64,000 nt of DNA from JAOAIV01 sp038849555 (GTDB lineage Archaea; Thermoproteota; Bathyarchaeia; Bathyarchaeales; Bathycorpusculaceae), in contig JAWCMT010000003.1 in NCBI GenBank assembly GCA_038849555.1, positions 1-64,000 of the forward strand, written 5' to 3'. Below, one piece after another: positions 50,537 through 59,625 of this stretch. Each line of letters begins with the position of its first letter. Positions within the stretch are counted from its first letter, which is position 1. Both the position numbers and the translations under genes were made by a program. Below the pieces are notes generated by a model. That model had not been told where the DNA came from. It was given only the letters and a program-made list of their open reading frames with translations, and searched no databases.

Positions 50537-51271
50537 TTGAAGATAATACCCGTCATAGATATTCGCAACGGCATAGTAGTTCACGCAGTACGCGGCAGAA
50601 GGGAAGAGTATCAACCGCTCAAAAGCCGCCTATGCGCCTCCGCAGACCCGCTGGCTGTCGCTGCAGCGTTTAAGAGGCTGGGTTTCAGCGAGCTTTATGT
50701 AGCCGACTTGGACGCCATATTAGGCGGGAAAGCGAACAGCGCAATTTTAAGCGGCATCGCAGAGAAAACTGGACTGGAGCTTATAGTTGACGCGGGCGTT
50801 GATAGCCTCGAAAAGACAAAACTGCTGCTGGAAAATCATGTTTCAAAGATTATCATTGGAACAGAAACCTTGCCAGCTATTAGCCTCGTGGCTGACGCCG
50901 TACGCGTATTCGGAAACGAAAAAGTGGTAGTTAGCCTCGACTTGATCAATAACCAGCTGCTCAGCCATCTTGACCCAGCAATGCACATGCAGCCATTAAC
51001 GCTTTTACGCAGGTTTCAAGAAGCCGGAGTTTCACAAGTTATCATCTTGGACTTGGCAAGGGTTGGCAGCGGAGAAGGCGTGAACATGCACTTCGTAGAA
51101 GAGGCGCTGAGAGCTTTCCATGGCGAAGTGTTTGTGGGCGGCGGAGTGCGAGACATCAGCGACTTGCTTGCACTAAAAAGCGCTGGCGTAGCAGGCGTTC
51201 TGGTTGCAACGGCTTTGCATTCGGGGAAAATTTCTGTGAGAGAGCTTAAGCACGCCAAGCTACTCTCGTAA
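50537..51271 (+). CDS. HisA/HisF-related TIM-barrel protein linked to methanofuran genes
   Basis: A 244-residue HisA-fold protein: KIIPVIDIRNGIVVHAVRGRREEYQPL at the N-terminus, ELYVADLDAILGG near 50, ELIVDAGVDS near 80, VVVSLDLINNQLL near 133, VIILDLARVGSGEG near 172, VFVGGGVRDISDLLAL near 198. It resembles the hisA/hisF-related family (TIGR00734 type) found in methanogens and H4MPT-using methylotrophs, rather than true HisA. No other his gene is near, and it is divergent from mfnB. TTG 50537 has AGAGGA seven bases upstream. A role in C1-carrier synthesis is inferred from context. Confidence 0.82.
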   Translation: MKIIPVIDIRNGIVVHAVRGRREEYQPLKSRLCASADPLAVAAAFKRLGFSELYVADLDAILGGKANSAILSGIAEKTGLELIVDAGVDSLEKTKLLLENHVSKIIIGTETLPAISLVADAVRVFGNEKVVVSLDLINNQLLSHLDPAMHMQPLTLLRRFQEAGVSQVIILDLARVGSGEGVNMHFVEEALRAFHGEVFVGGGVRDISDLLALKSAGVAGVLVATALHSGKISVRELKHAKLLS

Positions 51272-51313
51272 GCAAGCCGGGAAGCATGAACGATTAGGGC
51301 GGGGGAGCGCCGT

Positions 51314-51670
51314 TTAAACGTACTTCTGGTCCTTATAGCAGTACCAACGCTTATACTGCTGAATATAAGTTAGTGGGCCGCCGCATGTTGGGCAGATTGG
51401 CTGCGCTGTTTGCGCTGCAGTTTCAGGCGTAGCTGCTGCTTGCGGCGCGGGCTTAAGGACGATGAAGTCTGCTGCGCCTTGCACTCTGTCCCAAGAAATG
51501 TCAGCGGTTTGCCCGTTTTTGTCTTCGACGTTGAGCGAGATGCTTGGTTGTCCGATGACGAAGCTTACGTCCTTAACTTTGCCGACAAGGTTTCCTTCTG
51601 CGTCAATAACTTGCATGCCAATCAATTTGTCTTTGGATATGCTTTTCTGATTTTTCTCCAATTGTTGCAC
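51314..51670 (-). CDS. PRC-barrel protein with C-terminal zinc ribbon
   Basis: A 118-residue protein. Residues about 13-75 form a PRC barrel (DKLIGMQVIDAEGNLVGKVKDVSFVIG). An Ala/Pro/Thr-rich linker leads to a possible zinc ribbon with CPTCGGPL and WYCYKDQKY (only three cysteines seen). Archaeal PRC-barrel proteins include CdvA-like and RNA-processing partners, but nothing points to one here. Start is GTG 51670; a TTG nine bases inside is an alternative. Confidence 0.75.
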   Translation of the reverse strand: MQQLEKNQKSISKDKLIGMQVIDAEGNLVGKVKDVSFVIGQPSISLNVEDKNGQTADISWDRVQGAADFIVLKPAPQAAATPETAAQTAQPICPTCGGPLTYIQQYKRWYCYKDQKYV

Positions 51671-51830
51671 CTATTGATACTTACCATCAATGATTTAATA
51701 AAGCTTTAACAAGTGTAGGCGACATGGATTTTGAGAGCGTGTAATGTTAAGGGTATCAGCCAGAATATTGTTGAATGGAAAACCATAATAGTAACTTGCG
51801 TTAAAAAGCCTCTTATAGAAGGGAGAATGG

Positions 51831-52337
51831 ATGACTGCAGAAAGCAGTTCAGGAATTGACTTTAATCATTGGCTCTACCGCCTTATCGCATTAGTCATTG
51901 ACAGCATAATCATCGGCATTGTAGGGTATATCATATTGAATTTCGTAGTATTATCAATAATCTGGAGCGGTGCATGGTGGCTGCTGGGATTTGGATACTG
52001 GCTTTTGCTTCCTTTTATCTCAGGTGTAATACAAGTATTCTACTCGGCTATATTGGATGTGGCATGGGGCGCTACCATCGGCAAGAGAATATTGGGCTTA
52101 AAAGTGCAGATGACAAATGGTAGCAGAGTACAATTCGGACAGGCCTTCCTTCGCAACCTAAGCAAGATCTACCCGCTTTTACTGCTACTCGACTGGATAA
52201 TCGGCATCGCTACGCCTGGGCCTGACATGCGCCAGAAATACACTGATCGCATGGCGGGAACCACTGTAGTCCAAGTGAAGCAGGTATTCGCCGCTGCTAC
52301 TCAGCCACCGCCGCCTCCGCCGCCACCGCCGAGTTGA
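51831..52337 (+). CDS. RDD family membrane protein with polyproline tail
   Basis: A 168-residue RDD protein: NHWLYRLIALVIDSIIIGIV near the N-terminus (R and D of the family), a second and third helix, and WGATIGKRILGLKV near 82 with the conserved (K)RILGLKV. The tail after AATQ is nine prolines and a serine (52306-52334), unusual for the family and perhaps a site for a partner or a stalling risk relieved by aIF5A. GGGAGA precedes ATG 51831. Transport role not established. Confidence 0.82.
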   Translation: MTAESSSGIDFNHWLYRLIALVIDSIIIGIVGYIILNFVVLSIIWSGAWWLLGFGYWLLLPFISGVIQVFYSAILDVAWGATIGKRILGLKVQMTNGSRVQFGQAFLRNLSKIYPLLLLLDWIIGIATPGPDMRQKYTDRMAGTTVVQVKQVFAAATQPPPPPPPPPS

Positions 52338-52424
52338 GAACTCGAAACACATATGCTAACCTTCTTTTTTCTAATTTTGCTATTTGATGAAAGTGATTTG
52401 CTGTAACGAAATTTTTGCGGTCGT

Positions 52425-53534
52425 CTAACAATTTTTTATTGACGGCGTGTGTTTCGATTTAAGTCGTTTGTGGAGTAGCGCTATAAGGAGCAGTAGTGCA
52501 AGGGAAACGGAAACAGCGATGATTAATGGGTACGCAGCAGAATCATCGTGGATGTGGCTAGTCGAATTGGGCGCCAGAGCGGATATAACTGCTACTCGGT
52601 GGCTTTCAGAAAAGGCCACGTAGAGCTCCTTTTTGCCCGAAGCATAGCATATGCCTTGGGGTTCGCCTTCCAAAGGTATAGTTGCAACTACGGAGTTGTT
52701 TTCTGTGGCGATGGCGGATATCGATTTTGACTTAAAGTTTGCCACGAACATTTGCCCGCTTTCGCCGTCATAGGCTAAGGCGGATGGCTGGTTTCCTACA
52801 GGTATGGTTGCGGTTACAGCGTAAGTGCCCGTTGATATTACTGACACGGAGCTGAAATTGTGATTGACCACATAAATTTCGCCTTTACCAGAGCAGTATG
52901 CTAGGCTTGTGGGCAATCCGTCCACGGTTATGTTTGCGATAATGCTGTGCGTGTCGGCTGATAACGCTAAGACTTGATTGCAGCCAGCATGGCCTACGAA
53001 CACCGCGTTTCTGGCATGGTCGTAAGCTACTGCGCATGGCATTTTGCCCACGGGCACCGTCGCAATTAACGAGTGGTCGTCGTCGGATATGATGGATACT
53101 GTGTCGGAGCCATAGTTAGCTACGAAAATTTTTCCTTTATCTGGGGCAGCGGCTACGCCCATGGGCTTGTGCTCCACTGGTATTGTCGCGCTTACCATGT
53201 AATCGCGGGTGGAGATTATGGATACCGTGTCGGAGCCGAAATTGGTTACCAGTAGCTCTCCTTTCGCGGGGTTATAGGTTATCGCTGAGGGTATGTGGCC
53301 TACGGGTATGGTGGCGACTACGGAATGCGTTTGCTCAGAGATTACGTAGACAAGGTGGAAGTCGCCGTTCGTCAGGAAGATTTCGCCTCTGTCGGGGTTG
53401 TAGGCTAAGCCGTAATAGCCGCCGAACCGCTCCAGAATTATGGTGTCAGTTACCTCAAAGCCTTGAACTGAGGTAGAAGCTAAAACAATAAGTAAAGTAG
53501 CGGAAAGCGACGTCAATAATGCGGTTTTGCTCAT
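52425..53534 (-). CDS. YVTN-type beta-propeller surface protein
   Basis: A 369-residue protein with a signal peptide (about residues 1-25), about seven repeats of roughly 42 residues containing ATIPVGxxPxAxAYxxxxGxxxVxNxxSxxVSVIST (YVTN family), and a C-terminal membrane helix (AAYPLIIAVSVSLALLLLIALL) with a basic tail. It is an S-layer-like or adhesive propeller held on the outside. Intact. Confidence 0.9.
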   Translation of the reverse strand: MSKTALLTSLSATLLIVLASTSVQGFEVTDTIILERFGGYYGLAYNPDRGEIFLTNGDFHLVYVISEQTHSVVATIPVGHIPSAITYNPAKGELLVTNFGSDTVSIISTRDYMVSATIPVEHKPMGVAAAPDKGKIFVANYGSDTVSIISDDDHSLIATVPVGKMPCAVAYDHARNAVFVGHAGCNQVLALSADTHSIIANITVDGLPTSLAYCSGKGEIYVVNHNFSSVSVISTGTYAVTATIPVGNQPSALAYDGESGQMFVANFKSKSISAIATENNSVVATIPLEGEPQGICYASGKKELYVAFSESHRVAVISALAPNSTSHIHDDSAAYPLIIAVSVSLALLLLIALLHKRLKSKHTPSIKNC

Positions 53535-53659
53535 GGCGAATCAATTACTTTAAGTTTAAAATTCACGAGTTATAAATTTTTTAGATAACTTGCAATGTTA
53601 ACTTATTTGCTTGCATCGGGAAAGGCTATTTTACGTGTGGCAACTGGCTTTGCTTTTCT

Positions 53660-54073
53660 TTACCAGAATCCGCCTTTAGACGTTAGCTTAATTTCTGCTT
53701 CTAAAGAGCCCAAGCCGGCGGTTGCAAAAGTGAAATTGTATCGGCCGCTTGGCAGCCTTATCCATTCGCTGCTGTAGGTTGTCTGTTCACGCTGCGATGT
53801 AGCGTGGCTCCACAAGACATCGTCGCCGTTTAGGATTTTAGCCGACCAAAGCGAGTTGCCGCTGTGAACGGAAACTTCAACCTTCACGTATTCATGGAGA
53901 AATGGAACTTCAAACTCCACATGCCGCGAGTCCGCGCCGATGGTGAATGAGACTGAAAAATCAACTAAAACCCGAGGGTAGGTAAGCGCTGAGTAAGCAA
54001 CAAGCAAAACCACAATAAGCGCGGCAGCTGCTCCAATGAGTAGCTTAGTTCTCGATTTCTTAGGCGCGTCCAC
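53660..54073 (-). CDS. small membrane-anchored beta-sandwich protein, unknown
   Basis: A 137-residue protein with an N-terminal membrane anchor (KLLIGAAAALIVVLLVAYSAL) and a beta-rich outer domain (VEFEVPFLHEYVKVEVSVHSG, SEWIRLPSGRYNFTFATAGLG). GTG 54073 is preceded by GGAGG eight bases upstream. No known family. Upstream lies the RNase P RNA gene. Confidence 0.65.
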   Translation of the reverse strand: MDAPKKSRTKLLIGAAAALIVVLLVAYSALTYPRVLVDFSVSFTIGADSRHVEFEVPFLHEYVKVEVSVHSGNSLWSAKILNGDDVLWSHATSQREQTTYSSEWIRLPSGRYNFTFATAGLGSLEAEIKLTSKGGFW

Positions 54074-54190
54074 AGATTAACCTCCATCAGATTCAGCTTC
54101 GAAACGAAGCACCATACACGCTGAGTATAATTAAGCTTTACGAAAGCCAATTCATAATTGGTGCTAATTTTGTATTATGTGCTGTTTATT

Positions 54191-54511
54191 GGGCTGGTGT
54201 GTTGGTCATAACCCGCCTTCTGTTGAATGATTGTGGCATTCGGCTAATCGGGCTACCCGCGCCCTTCAGGTAGAAGCCTCATCGGCGCCTGTTTGCCCTT
54301 TCCACTTGCAGGACAGCCGTTTCACCGCTTCCACATGGCATAAGTCGGCAACTTAGCATGCCTCATCTTCACGCGCCACGTGGACGTTCCGTTTCTGCTC
54401 TGTAGCCAAGGCTCTCGCCTTCCCCGAATGAACCGGGGTGCAATTCTACATGTGGGCGGAGTTTCCTCATTCCCGTAAGGGAACGAAAGCCACACGCCAA
54501 CTCGCCAGCCC
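54191..54511 (-). ncRNA. rnpB: RNase P RNA (archaeal)
   Basis: On the minus strand the 5' end GGGCTGGCGAGTTGG (54511-54497) pairs with the 3' end CCAACACACCAGCCC (54205-54191) as a 15-bp P1 helix with two mismatches. Conserved RNase P blocks follow in order: GAATGAGGAAACTCCGCCC (CR-I, near 54460), CTACAGAGCAGAAACGG (CR-IV, ACAGAxxxGAAA, near 54400) and GGCGGGTTATGACC just before the 3' helix (CR-V). The length, 321 nt, is normal for archaea. A minus-strand TATA-like TATGTTTATT (54537-54546) lies about 30 bases ahead of the 5' end. No long frame here is coding. Confidence 0.9.
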
Positions 54512-54597
54512 AATATAGAAAAGCACAGCGGCAGCCAATAAACATATCCGCGGCGAAGCACAAGCGATAACTACCGCCTTCACACAGAAGTAACCTT

Positions 54598-55182
54598 ATG
54601 AAACGCGTCATCCTAATAACGGGCACACCATGCATCGGAAAAACCACAATAGCGAAGCAGCTTGCCAGCAAACTCGACGCGCTTTACATCAACCTCACCG
54701 ACTATGCCGAGAAGCACCACTTAATCGCCGGCGAAGACGAAAAGCGAAAAACCCACATAATCGACGAGGCGAAAATGCGCGAAAAAATCGCCGAAACAAT
54801 AAAGACAGCGGAGAAAGGCACGGTCATCATTGACGGACACTACGCGCACGCGGTTGTTCCAAAGCGCTATGTCACACGTATAATTGTTCTCCGCCGAAAC
54901 CCCATAGAGCTCAAGCGACTCATGGAGCAACGCGGCTTCGCGGGCGATAAACTCTGGGAGAACCTCGCCGCCGAAATCCTAGACGTCTGCCTCGTTGAAG
55001 CCCTACAAGCCCAAAGGCAGGAGAAGATTTGCGAGTTAGACGTAACAGGCAAAACGGCAGAGGCGGCGGCAAGCGAGATACTCGCCTTCTTGGAAAACCG
55101 CAGAAAATGCTTTGTGGGCAGCGTGGACTGGCTGGGGATGCTGGAGAAAGAGAAGCTCGTGGAAGAATATTTGAAAATCTGA
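54598..55182 (+). CDS. AK6/Fap7-type adenylate kinase
   Basis: A 194-residue P-loop kinase: Walker A ILITGTPCIGKTTIAKQLA at the N-terminus, VIIDGHYAHAV near 77, and RRNPIELKRLMEQRGFAGDKLWENLAAEILDVCLVEA near 101-140. These fit the archaeal/eukaryal AK6 (Fap7/hCINAP) family, NMP kinases that also act in 18S/16S rRNA maturation. It is divergent from rnpB, and the two start 87 bases apart. Confidence 0.87.
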   Translation: MKRVILITGTPCIGKTTIAKQLASKLDALYINLTDYAEKHHLIAGEDEKRKTHIIDEAKMREKIAETIKTAEKGTVIIDGHYAHAVVPKRYVTRIIVLRRNPIELKRLMEQRGFAGDKLWENLAAEILDVCLVEALQAQRQEKICELDVTGKTAEAAASEILAFLENRRKCFVGSVDWLGMLEKEKLVEEYLKI

Positions 55183-55185
55183 TTT

Positions 55186-55551
55186 TTACCTGAGACTCAT
55201 GGCTATTTTCTGCCGCGTCAAAAGCGTAATCTTACGCCTATTCGAATAAGACTTAGCGTGATCGCTAAACTTTTCCCCGATCAGTATGGGATTTGACAAG
55301 CCCACATCCTCAGAGGCAGTGTCCAAGCTGATGACGAGATTAACACCGATAGTTCTGTTCCAGTCGCGTATCCAAACCGCCTGCTCCATCTTGCCCTTCT
55401 GAACAATAAGATCGAACCTGCGGGGTATGCCGCTGTAACCTTCCATAACAGCGTTCTCCTGATTAATCTTGTAACCTTCCTTCTTGAAATACCGCACCGC
55501 AAGATCAACTAAACGCTTTTGCGGTTTCACCTGAGCTTCTTCATCGCCCAT
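55186..55551 (-). CDS. possible PD-(D/E)xK-fold protein
   Basis: A 121-residue basic protein. VDLAVRYFKKEGYKINQEN, then GIPRRFDLIVQKGKMEQAVWIRDWNRTIGVNLV, resembles the strand-D-x(n)-E/Q-x-K layout of Mrr/RecB-like nucleases (FDLIVQ, then AVWIRDW). The lysine of the usual ExK is replaced, so activity is doubtful. Convergent with the kinase gene. Family uncertain. Confidence 0.5.
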   Translation of the reverse strand: MGDEEAQVKPQKRLVDLAVRYFKKEGYKINQENAVMEGYSGIPRRFDLIVQKGKMEQAVWIRDWNRTIGVNLVISLDTASEDVGLSNPILIGEKFSDHAKSYSNRRKITLLTRQKIAMSLR

Positions 55552-55874
55552 AACACGTCTCTCCCTAACCTAACTGTTATTTAGCTAACTCTGGAAAAGC
55601 CTTTCGGATGCACCTGCTTCAAATGCAACTAAACTGCTAAAACACGTAAAGAAACGCCCAAAAATCACCCTTCAGTCTCGGCAGACAATTAATTGGAACA
55701 CTACGCCTAAAGCCTAATTCTTCCCCAGCCACCTATTATAAATAAGCACGGTGTAAACGCCACACTGAGCACCCGCCAAAGCAGTTAACGCCAAAAATTT
55801 CTGTCCCGCTTCCAGTGGGCACTAACCTCAATAGACCAAAAACTGGATTCAAAAGGTTTGCGGTATCTGGATAG
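55552..55874. other. intergenic region, possible tiny relic only
   Basis: About 320 bases without a clear gene. On the minus strand, 55714-55821 is open for 35 codons and ends LALTALAGAQCGVYTVLIYN plus a short basic tail, which looks like the last helix of a membrane protein, but it has no proper start and a stop just ahead. It may be a gene relic or chance. Confidence 0.35.
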
Positions 55875-57701
55875 CTAACAACACTCAACGCATGCTATTC
55901 GGCTTGCCAGCACTGCACGCCGCCTTTTTCTGACATAAACCACGGCCACAAAAAACGCAGCCAGAAGAGTACCTACGTTAACGTATAGCGCTAGCAGCTC
56001 TCCATAATCCGCCGCTACTCCGTCTCCGGGGCGCACAAGAGGCTGCGCTGAGCCGTTAAGCGGTTCAATCTTCAGGTTTTTGAAGGCCACAGCCCTCTCC
56101 GTAGTATTAGCTAACAGCATAACCAGCCCATTCGCATCCGCTGTCTCCTGCTGCGCCGCTTCCAAGTGCTCCAGAAAAGTGCCGTTCTCATCCTGCAACT
56201 GCACAGACACCTCTTCCCCGGTTATCTTCGCCGCCACCCTATACCAAACGCCTTCTTCTAAGCGCTCAGACACGTTAATAAAAGCCATCTTGCCAAGCGC
56301 GCTTACTTGAGCCACATCATAGTAGTCTAATCCCTTGACGTTCAGCGTGTAATTTTCGCCGCCACTGTTCTGCAGAATAAGCGCAAACTGATTATTTGTT
56401 GTCTCCGCCAAGTTATCAGGCAACCTCAACGGCTGAAAACCCTGCGGTATCACCATATTCTCTATGATGCTTGGCACCGCCTCATTTCTGGACACCGTTA
56501 TTACTTGCCCGCTTTTCAGCACAATAAACTCGCCTGTAAGCAGAAACCCATCGCCCGACAATTCGACATCAAGAAATTCTTTAATGCCTTGCCTAACGCC
56601 GAGCTCATATTGAGCAATGTAAGCGCGACCATAAGTGTAATAGTAGCCCACTCCCTCGAACTGAACAAGCGACGCGGGAAACCCAATAAACACTGTTAGC
56701 GCTTCGCTGTCTGCGCCAGAAAACTCTGCGCTACCGCTCCAGCTTGTCCGCACATAATAAGTGCCAGGTGAGGTGACATTCCAATTGAAAGAGTAGCCGC
56801 CGCAAATATCCGTCTCGGTTATGTAAACATCATAAGCAATGCCGTTACGGCTAACATACATGACAACAGAGGCGCTTTCAAGTGCAGGCGAAACGGCGCC
56901 GGCAACTATTAGCTGCCGCTCGCCAAAGCCAACGTCCGCTGGCGCCGCAGACAGATTTATCGATATAGACGATTGCTGCAAGGAGCCGCCCCAGCTTGCT
57001 GACACCTGCGCCGGCGATGCGGATTCGCTATATTCGAGCGGAATAATCCATGGCTGCTCCTCCGCTAAAATGGGCGGCACGTCGCCTACTTTCCACCCCA
57101 TTGCAGCAGTGCACTCGGCTATCCAGTATTTCCTGCCGTTCCAGTCGTAACCTGTGGCGGGCAGCCACCACCACGTGCCCCGCGGTGTATAGGGCAGGTA
57201 GACGCCGACGTTAATGTGATGAGTCTCCTTAAAGTAGAGTAGGACAACGTCTAAGCCGCCTGCCTTCATAATTGAAGCCGCAAGAAGAGAAAGCGTGTCA
57301 CATTTCCCAGAGTTCTCCACCAGCGTCTCAATTGGATATTTAACGTCGCCGATGGCGTAGGGAACCTGATGAACCAGCATCAGCACGGCGTTAGCGAACT
57401 CTTCGTCGCTGCGGCTACCTTCAGCGGTGGCTTCTCGAAGGCGCTCTGCAACCTGCCTAAACACGTTAGGGGTTACAAGCGCGGCGTAATCCATGTCTCG
57501 GACAATTTTAGGCGTTTTGGCATCATAATACTCATAAAGTGAATAAGGCACGGAAACATGCAATTTCTGGCTGGATAGGCCGAAGTGAAATTGGAAACTA
57601 AAAGTTCGCTCATAGTTATCTGCGAGAGAGGATGGAGTGGCAAATACCAGCAGCAAAACGGCGATAAGCAGAACGCCAAGGTTTTGACGTTGAAAATGCA
57701 T
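55875..57701 (-). CDS. secreted transglutaminase-like protein
   Basis: A protein of about 608 residues. A signal peptide (about 1-27) is followed by a transglutaminase-like domain in which C134 (SGKCDTLSLLAASIMKAGG) and H161/H162 (THHINVGVYLP) fit the Cys/His pair, then an Ig-like/beta region (about 260-380). A further beta domain and a C-terminal membrane helix with RKRRR end it. ATG 57701 is chosen: the signal peptide starts there, and a minus-strand TATTTAAG-like box near 57736-57744 predicts transcription from about 57714; GTG 57737 lies ahead of that point. Activity may be proteolytic or cross-linking; substrate unknown. Confidence 0.78.
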   Translation of the reverse strand: MHFQRQNLGVLLIAVLLLVFATPSSLADNYERTFSFQFHFGLSSQKLHVSVPYSLYEYYDAKTPKIVRDMDYAALVTPNVFRQVAERLREATAEGSRSDEEFANAVLMLVHQVPYAIGDVKYPIETLVENSGKCDTLSLLAASIMKAGGLDVVLLYFKETHHINVGVYLPYTPRGTWWWLPATGYDWNGRKYWIAECTAAMGWKVGDVPPILAEEQPWIIPLEYSESASPAQVSASWGGSLQQSSISINLSAAPADVGFGERQLIVAGAVSPALESASVVMYVSRNGIAYDVYITETDICGGYSFNWNVTSPGTYYVRTSWSGSAEFSGADSEALTVFIGFPASLVQFEGVGYYYTYGRAYIAQYELGVRQGIKEFLDVELSGDGFLLTGEFIVLKSGQVITVSRNEAVPSIIENMVIPQGFQPLRLPDNLAETTNNQFALILQNSGGENYTLNVKGLDYYDVAQVSALGKMAFINVSERLEEGVWYRVAAKITGEEVSVQLQDENGTFLEHLEAAQQETADANGLVMLLANTTERAVAFKNLKIEPLNGSAQPLVRPGDGVAADYGELLALYVNVGTLLAAFFVAVVYVRKRRRAVLASRIACVECC

Positions 57702-57857
57702 CTGAACTCTATGATAATATAGTGGGGCATCTGACACTTAAATGTTGATGGCTAAACATCTATATTTCAAAGATGAAGCTACAATTCTGTTAAAACCAGA
57801 AACAGTTATTCCTATGGATTACAGTGCTTAAAAAAGGGGAAGGTAGCATAAAGGATT

Positions 57858-58031
57858 TCATAGTTTCAGCCGTTTGATCAGGACTTTGACTTTTTCTTTG
57901 TCCGAAAGCGCATCCTCAATTATGGCGTTTACAAGCTCGTAAATTCGCAGATCGTTCAGCAAAGCCAACTGCTTAATTCGCTGATGCAGATCAGCGCGGA
58001 TTTCGACAACTGTCCGTCTGCTTCGGTTCAT
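57858..58031 (-). CDS. small ribbon-helix-helix-like protein
   Basis: A 57-residue protein: RTVVEIRADLHQRIKQLALLNDLRIYELVNAIIEDAL is a strand-helix-helix pattern of CopG/MetJ-type DNA-binding proteins. It starts at ATG 58031, eight bases after the tail-hub gene on the same strand, and belongs to the virus-derived block. Likely a dimeric transcription regulator. Confidence 0.6.
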   Translation of the reverse strand: MNRSRRTVVEIRADLHQRIKQLALLNDLRIYELVNAIIEDALSDKEKVKVLIKRLKL

Positions 58032-58038
58032 CAGGCTT

Positions 58039-59625
58039 TTAGCTCCTTGCAAGCTTATATCGGCTGAGACTGTCTGTTCGACTCTGCAGCCTAAACAGGT
58101 AGTCCGCAAGCAGCGGCTTCTCGCGTCCAAGCTCCAGCACAGTCTCCAGCGTCTGCGTCTTAGCGTCAACGTTGTATTCGACACTTAGAATGCGGAAACC
58201 TCCGTCAACGCCCTCATTAGGCAATGTGATGTGCACTTTGTCGCCTGGCAGCAGCGGCGAAGCGCCATAATCGATGACGGTGCTTCTAAGCGTAAGCTGC
58301 TCCGCTGAATCCTTGAGGTTTGCCAGCAACGCTTTGGCGCGTAGAGCGCATTCGGCATCGCTCCAGAGTCCCTCGTTAACCTCCACTTGCTCCCGGAGGC
58401 CATAGCTGCTTTGGCTCGTGCTGGCCTCTTGTGTGCTGGAGTAGCGGCATCCGCCGAAGCATAAGCCGTCAATCCAGAAGCCGCCTGTGCCGACGCCGTC
58501 GAAAAACACCGCTGGGCGAACTTGCCAAACATAGTTCCAGTCGAAGCCGCTTTCCACATTCCGGCCGTCAGCGTTTTTCTCGCCTACCTTATACTCGATT
58601 TTGAACCATTCATCCTTGCCTATGGTGAACGGCCGCTGAGCCAGCCTGCCCGTGCGGTCGAGAAGCTGCAGGATACCCTGCCCGTTATATGCGGCTTCAC
58701 AGCGTAGCCACAGGTTTAGAAGCGGGTAAAGATTCGCATTGACTTCTCTCCCAGCGTAGAGGATAAAGGCGGCGGCGCCGTAATACAGGTTTTCCGCGTA
58801 GAGCTTTACACTTGCGAAGCCCTTCAGCCTCACGTTGGCGTCGAGGCTAATGCTGCCTGCCGTTGCGACCCAGTAGCCGTCTGAAGGCGTTAGACTTTCA
58901 GTCCACGCATCCTTATCGGCGGGTGCGCTTTTGTCGGTGGCGCCGTAAACCGTAACCTTATTCCTGACGCGGTGGATGTCTCGGCGATATTCGCATTGCT
59001 CAATTTTTTCACTTAAGCTGATGGGAGATGTTTTGCTGCCGCGCGGGAAGAACTCGAATTTAGCGTCTGGTGCCACGCGGAAATCGTAGCCTATTATGCC
59101 CTGCTTATCCGCTGTTTCCGCGATGTAACGCAGAATGTCCCAGACAGGCGTGCTCTCATACTCAAGCTTAGTGTACGTAGTATCGGTAGCCTCAACAAGC
59201 TCAGTGCCCCCGCGTACATGGCTAAGCCCGACGTAGTAATCCAGCAGATCCTTAACGATGTCCTCGCCCTTCATGTTCTCGTATGTTTTAGTGACAACGC
59301 GGCGGAACAGCCGCTCGCCCCAGCAGCGCCCGCCTACGCGCACGTAACTTTCTGGGGGAGTTGCCTCGTACTTGATGCTTTCAACGCGGCAGGTCATCAG
59401 TAGCGGGCATGCGGCGCCTCGGCCCACGCTTATGTTGCCGTCCATGCCTACGCTTATGGGCGTCGCGCCGTTAGGGCTGTATTTGCCGCCCCAGTTCTGC
59501 AGTAGCATCTCGAAACTGCTTACCTCGCTGGTGCAGCCCAGATGCACACGGAGCTCGATTACGTCGCCCTGCGGCGGCGCCATATTGCCAAACGCTATCG
59601 CCACCACCGGTGGGTTCACGCTCAT
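58039..59625 (-). CDS. virus tail-hub/baseplate-like protein (provirus remnant)
   Basis: A 528-residue protein. The N-terminal part (ELRVHLGCTSEVSSFEMLLQNWGGKYSP...PISVGMDGNISVGRG) and the later segment (LEYESTPVWDILRYIAETADKQGIIGYDFRV) match the pattern of tail hub proteins (gp27/gpD-like) of contractile and siphovirus tails. The C-terminal GASPLLPGDKVHITLPNEGVDGGFRILSVEYNVDAKTQTLETVLELG is another hub hallmark. A central beta insert of about 150 residues (about 250-420) may be carbohydrate-binding. Fuller tail genes are absent. ATG 59625 follows a short frame that ends three bases upstream. Confidence 0.7.
   Translation of the reverse strand: MSVNPPVVAIAFGNMAPPQGDVIELRVHLGCTSEVSSFEMLLQNWGGKYSPNGATPISVGMDGNISVGRGAACPLLMTCRVESIKYEATPPESYVRVGGRCWGERLFRRVVTKTYENMKGEDIVKDLLDYYVGLSHVRGGTELVEATDTTYTKLEYESTPVWDILRYIAETADKQGIIGYDFRVAPDAKFEFFPRGSKTSPISLSEKIEQCEYRRDIHRVRNKVTVYGATDKSAPADKDAWTESLTPSDGYWVATAGSISLDANVRLKGFASVKLYAENLYYGAAAFILYAGREVNANLYPLLNLWLRCEAAYNGQGILQLLDRTGRLAQRPFTIGKDEWFKIEYKVGEKNADGRNVESGFDWNYVWQVRPAVFFDGVGTGGFWIDGLCFGGCRYSSTQEASTSQSSYGLREQVEVNEGLWSDAECALRAKALLANLKDSAEQLTLRSTVIDYGASPLLPGDKVHITLPNEGVDGGFRILSVEYNVDAKTQTLETVLELGREKPLLADYLFRLQSRTDSLSRYKLARS

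Noticed and set aside
54322..54671. Overlapping minus-strand frames of 79 and 100 codons
   Set aside because: They cover the RNase P RNA, whose conserved blocks and P1 pairing explain the sequence.
55714..55821. 35-codon minus-strand frame resembling a membrane-protein end
   Set aside because: No start codon of good quality, stop codon immediately upstream, and no family recognised.
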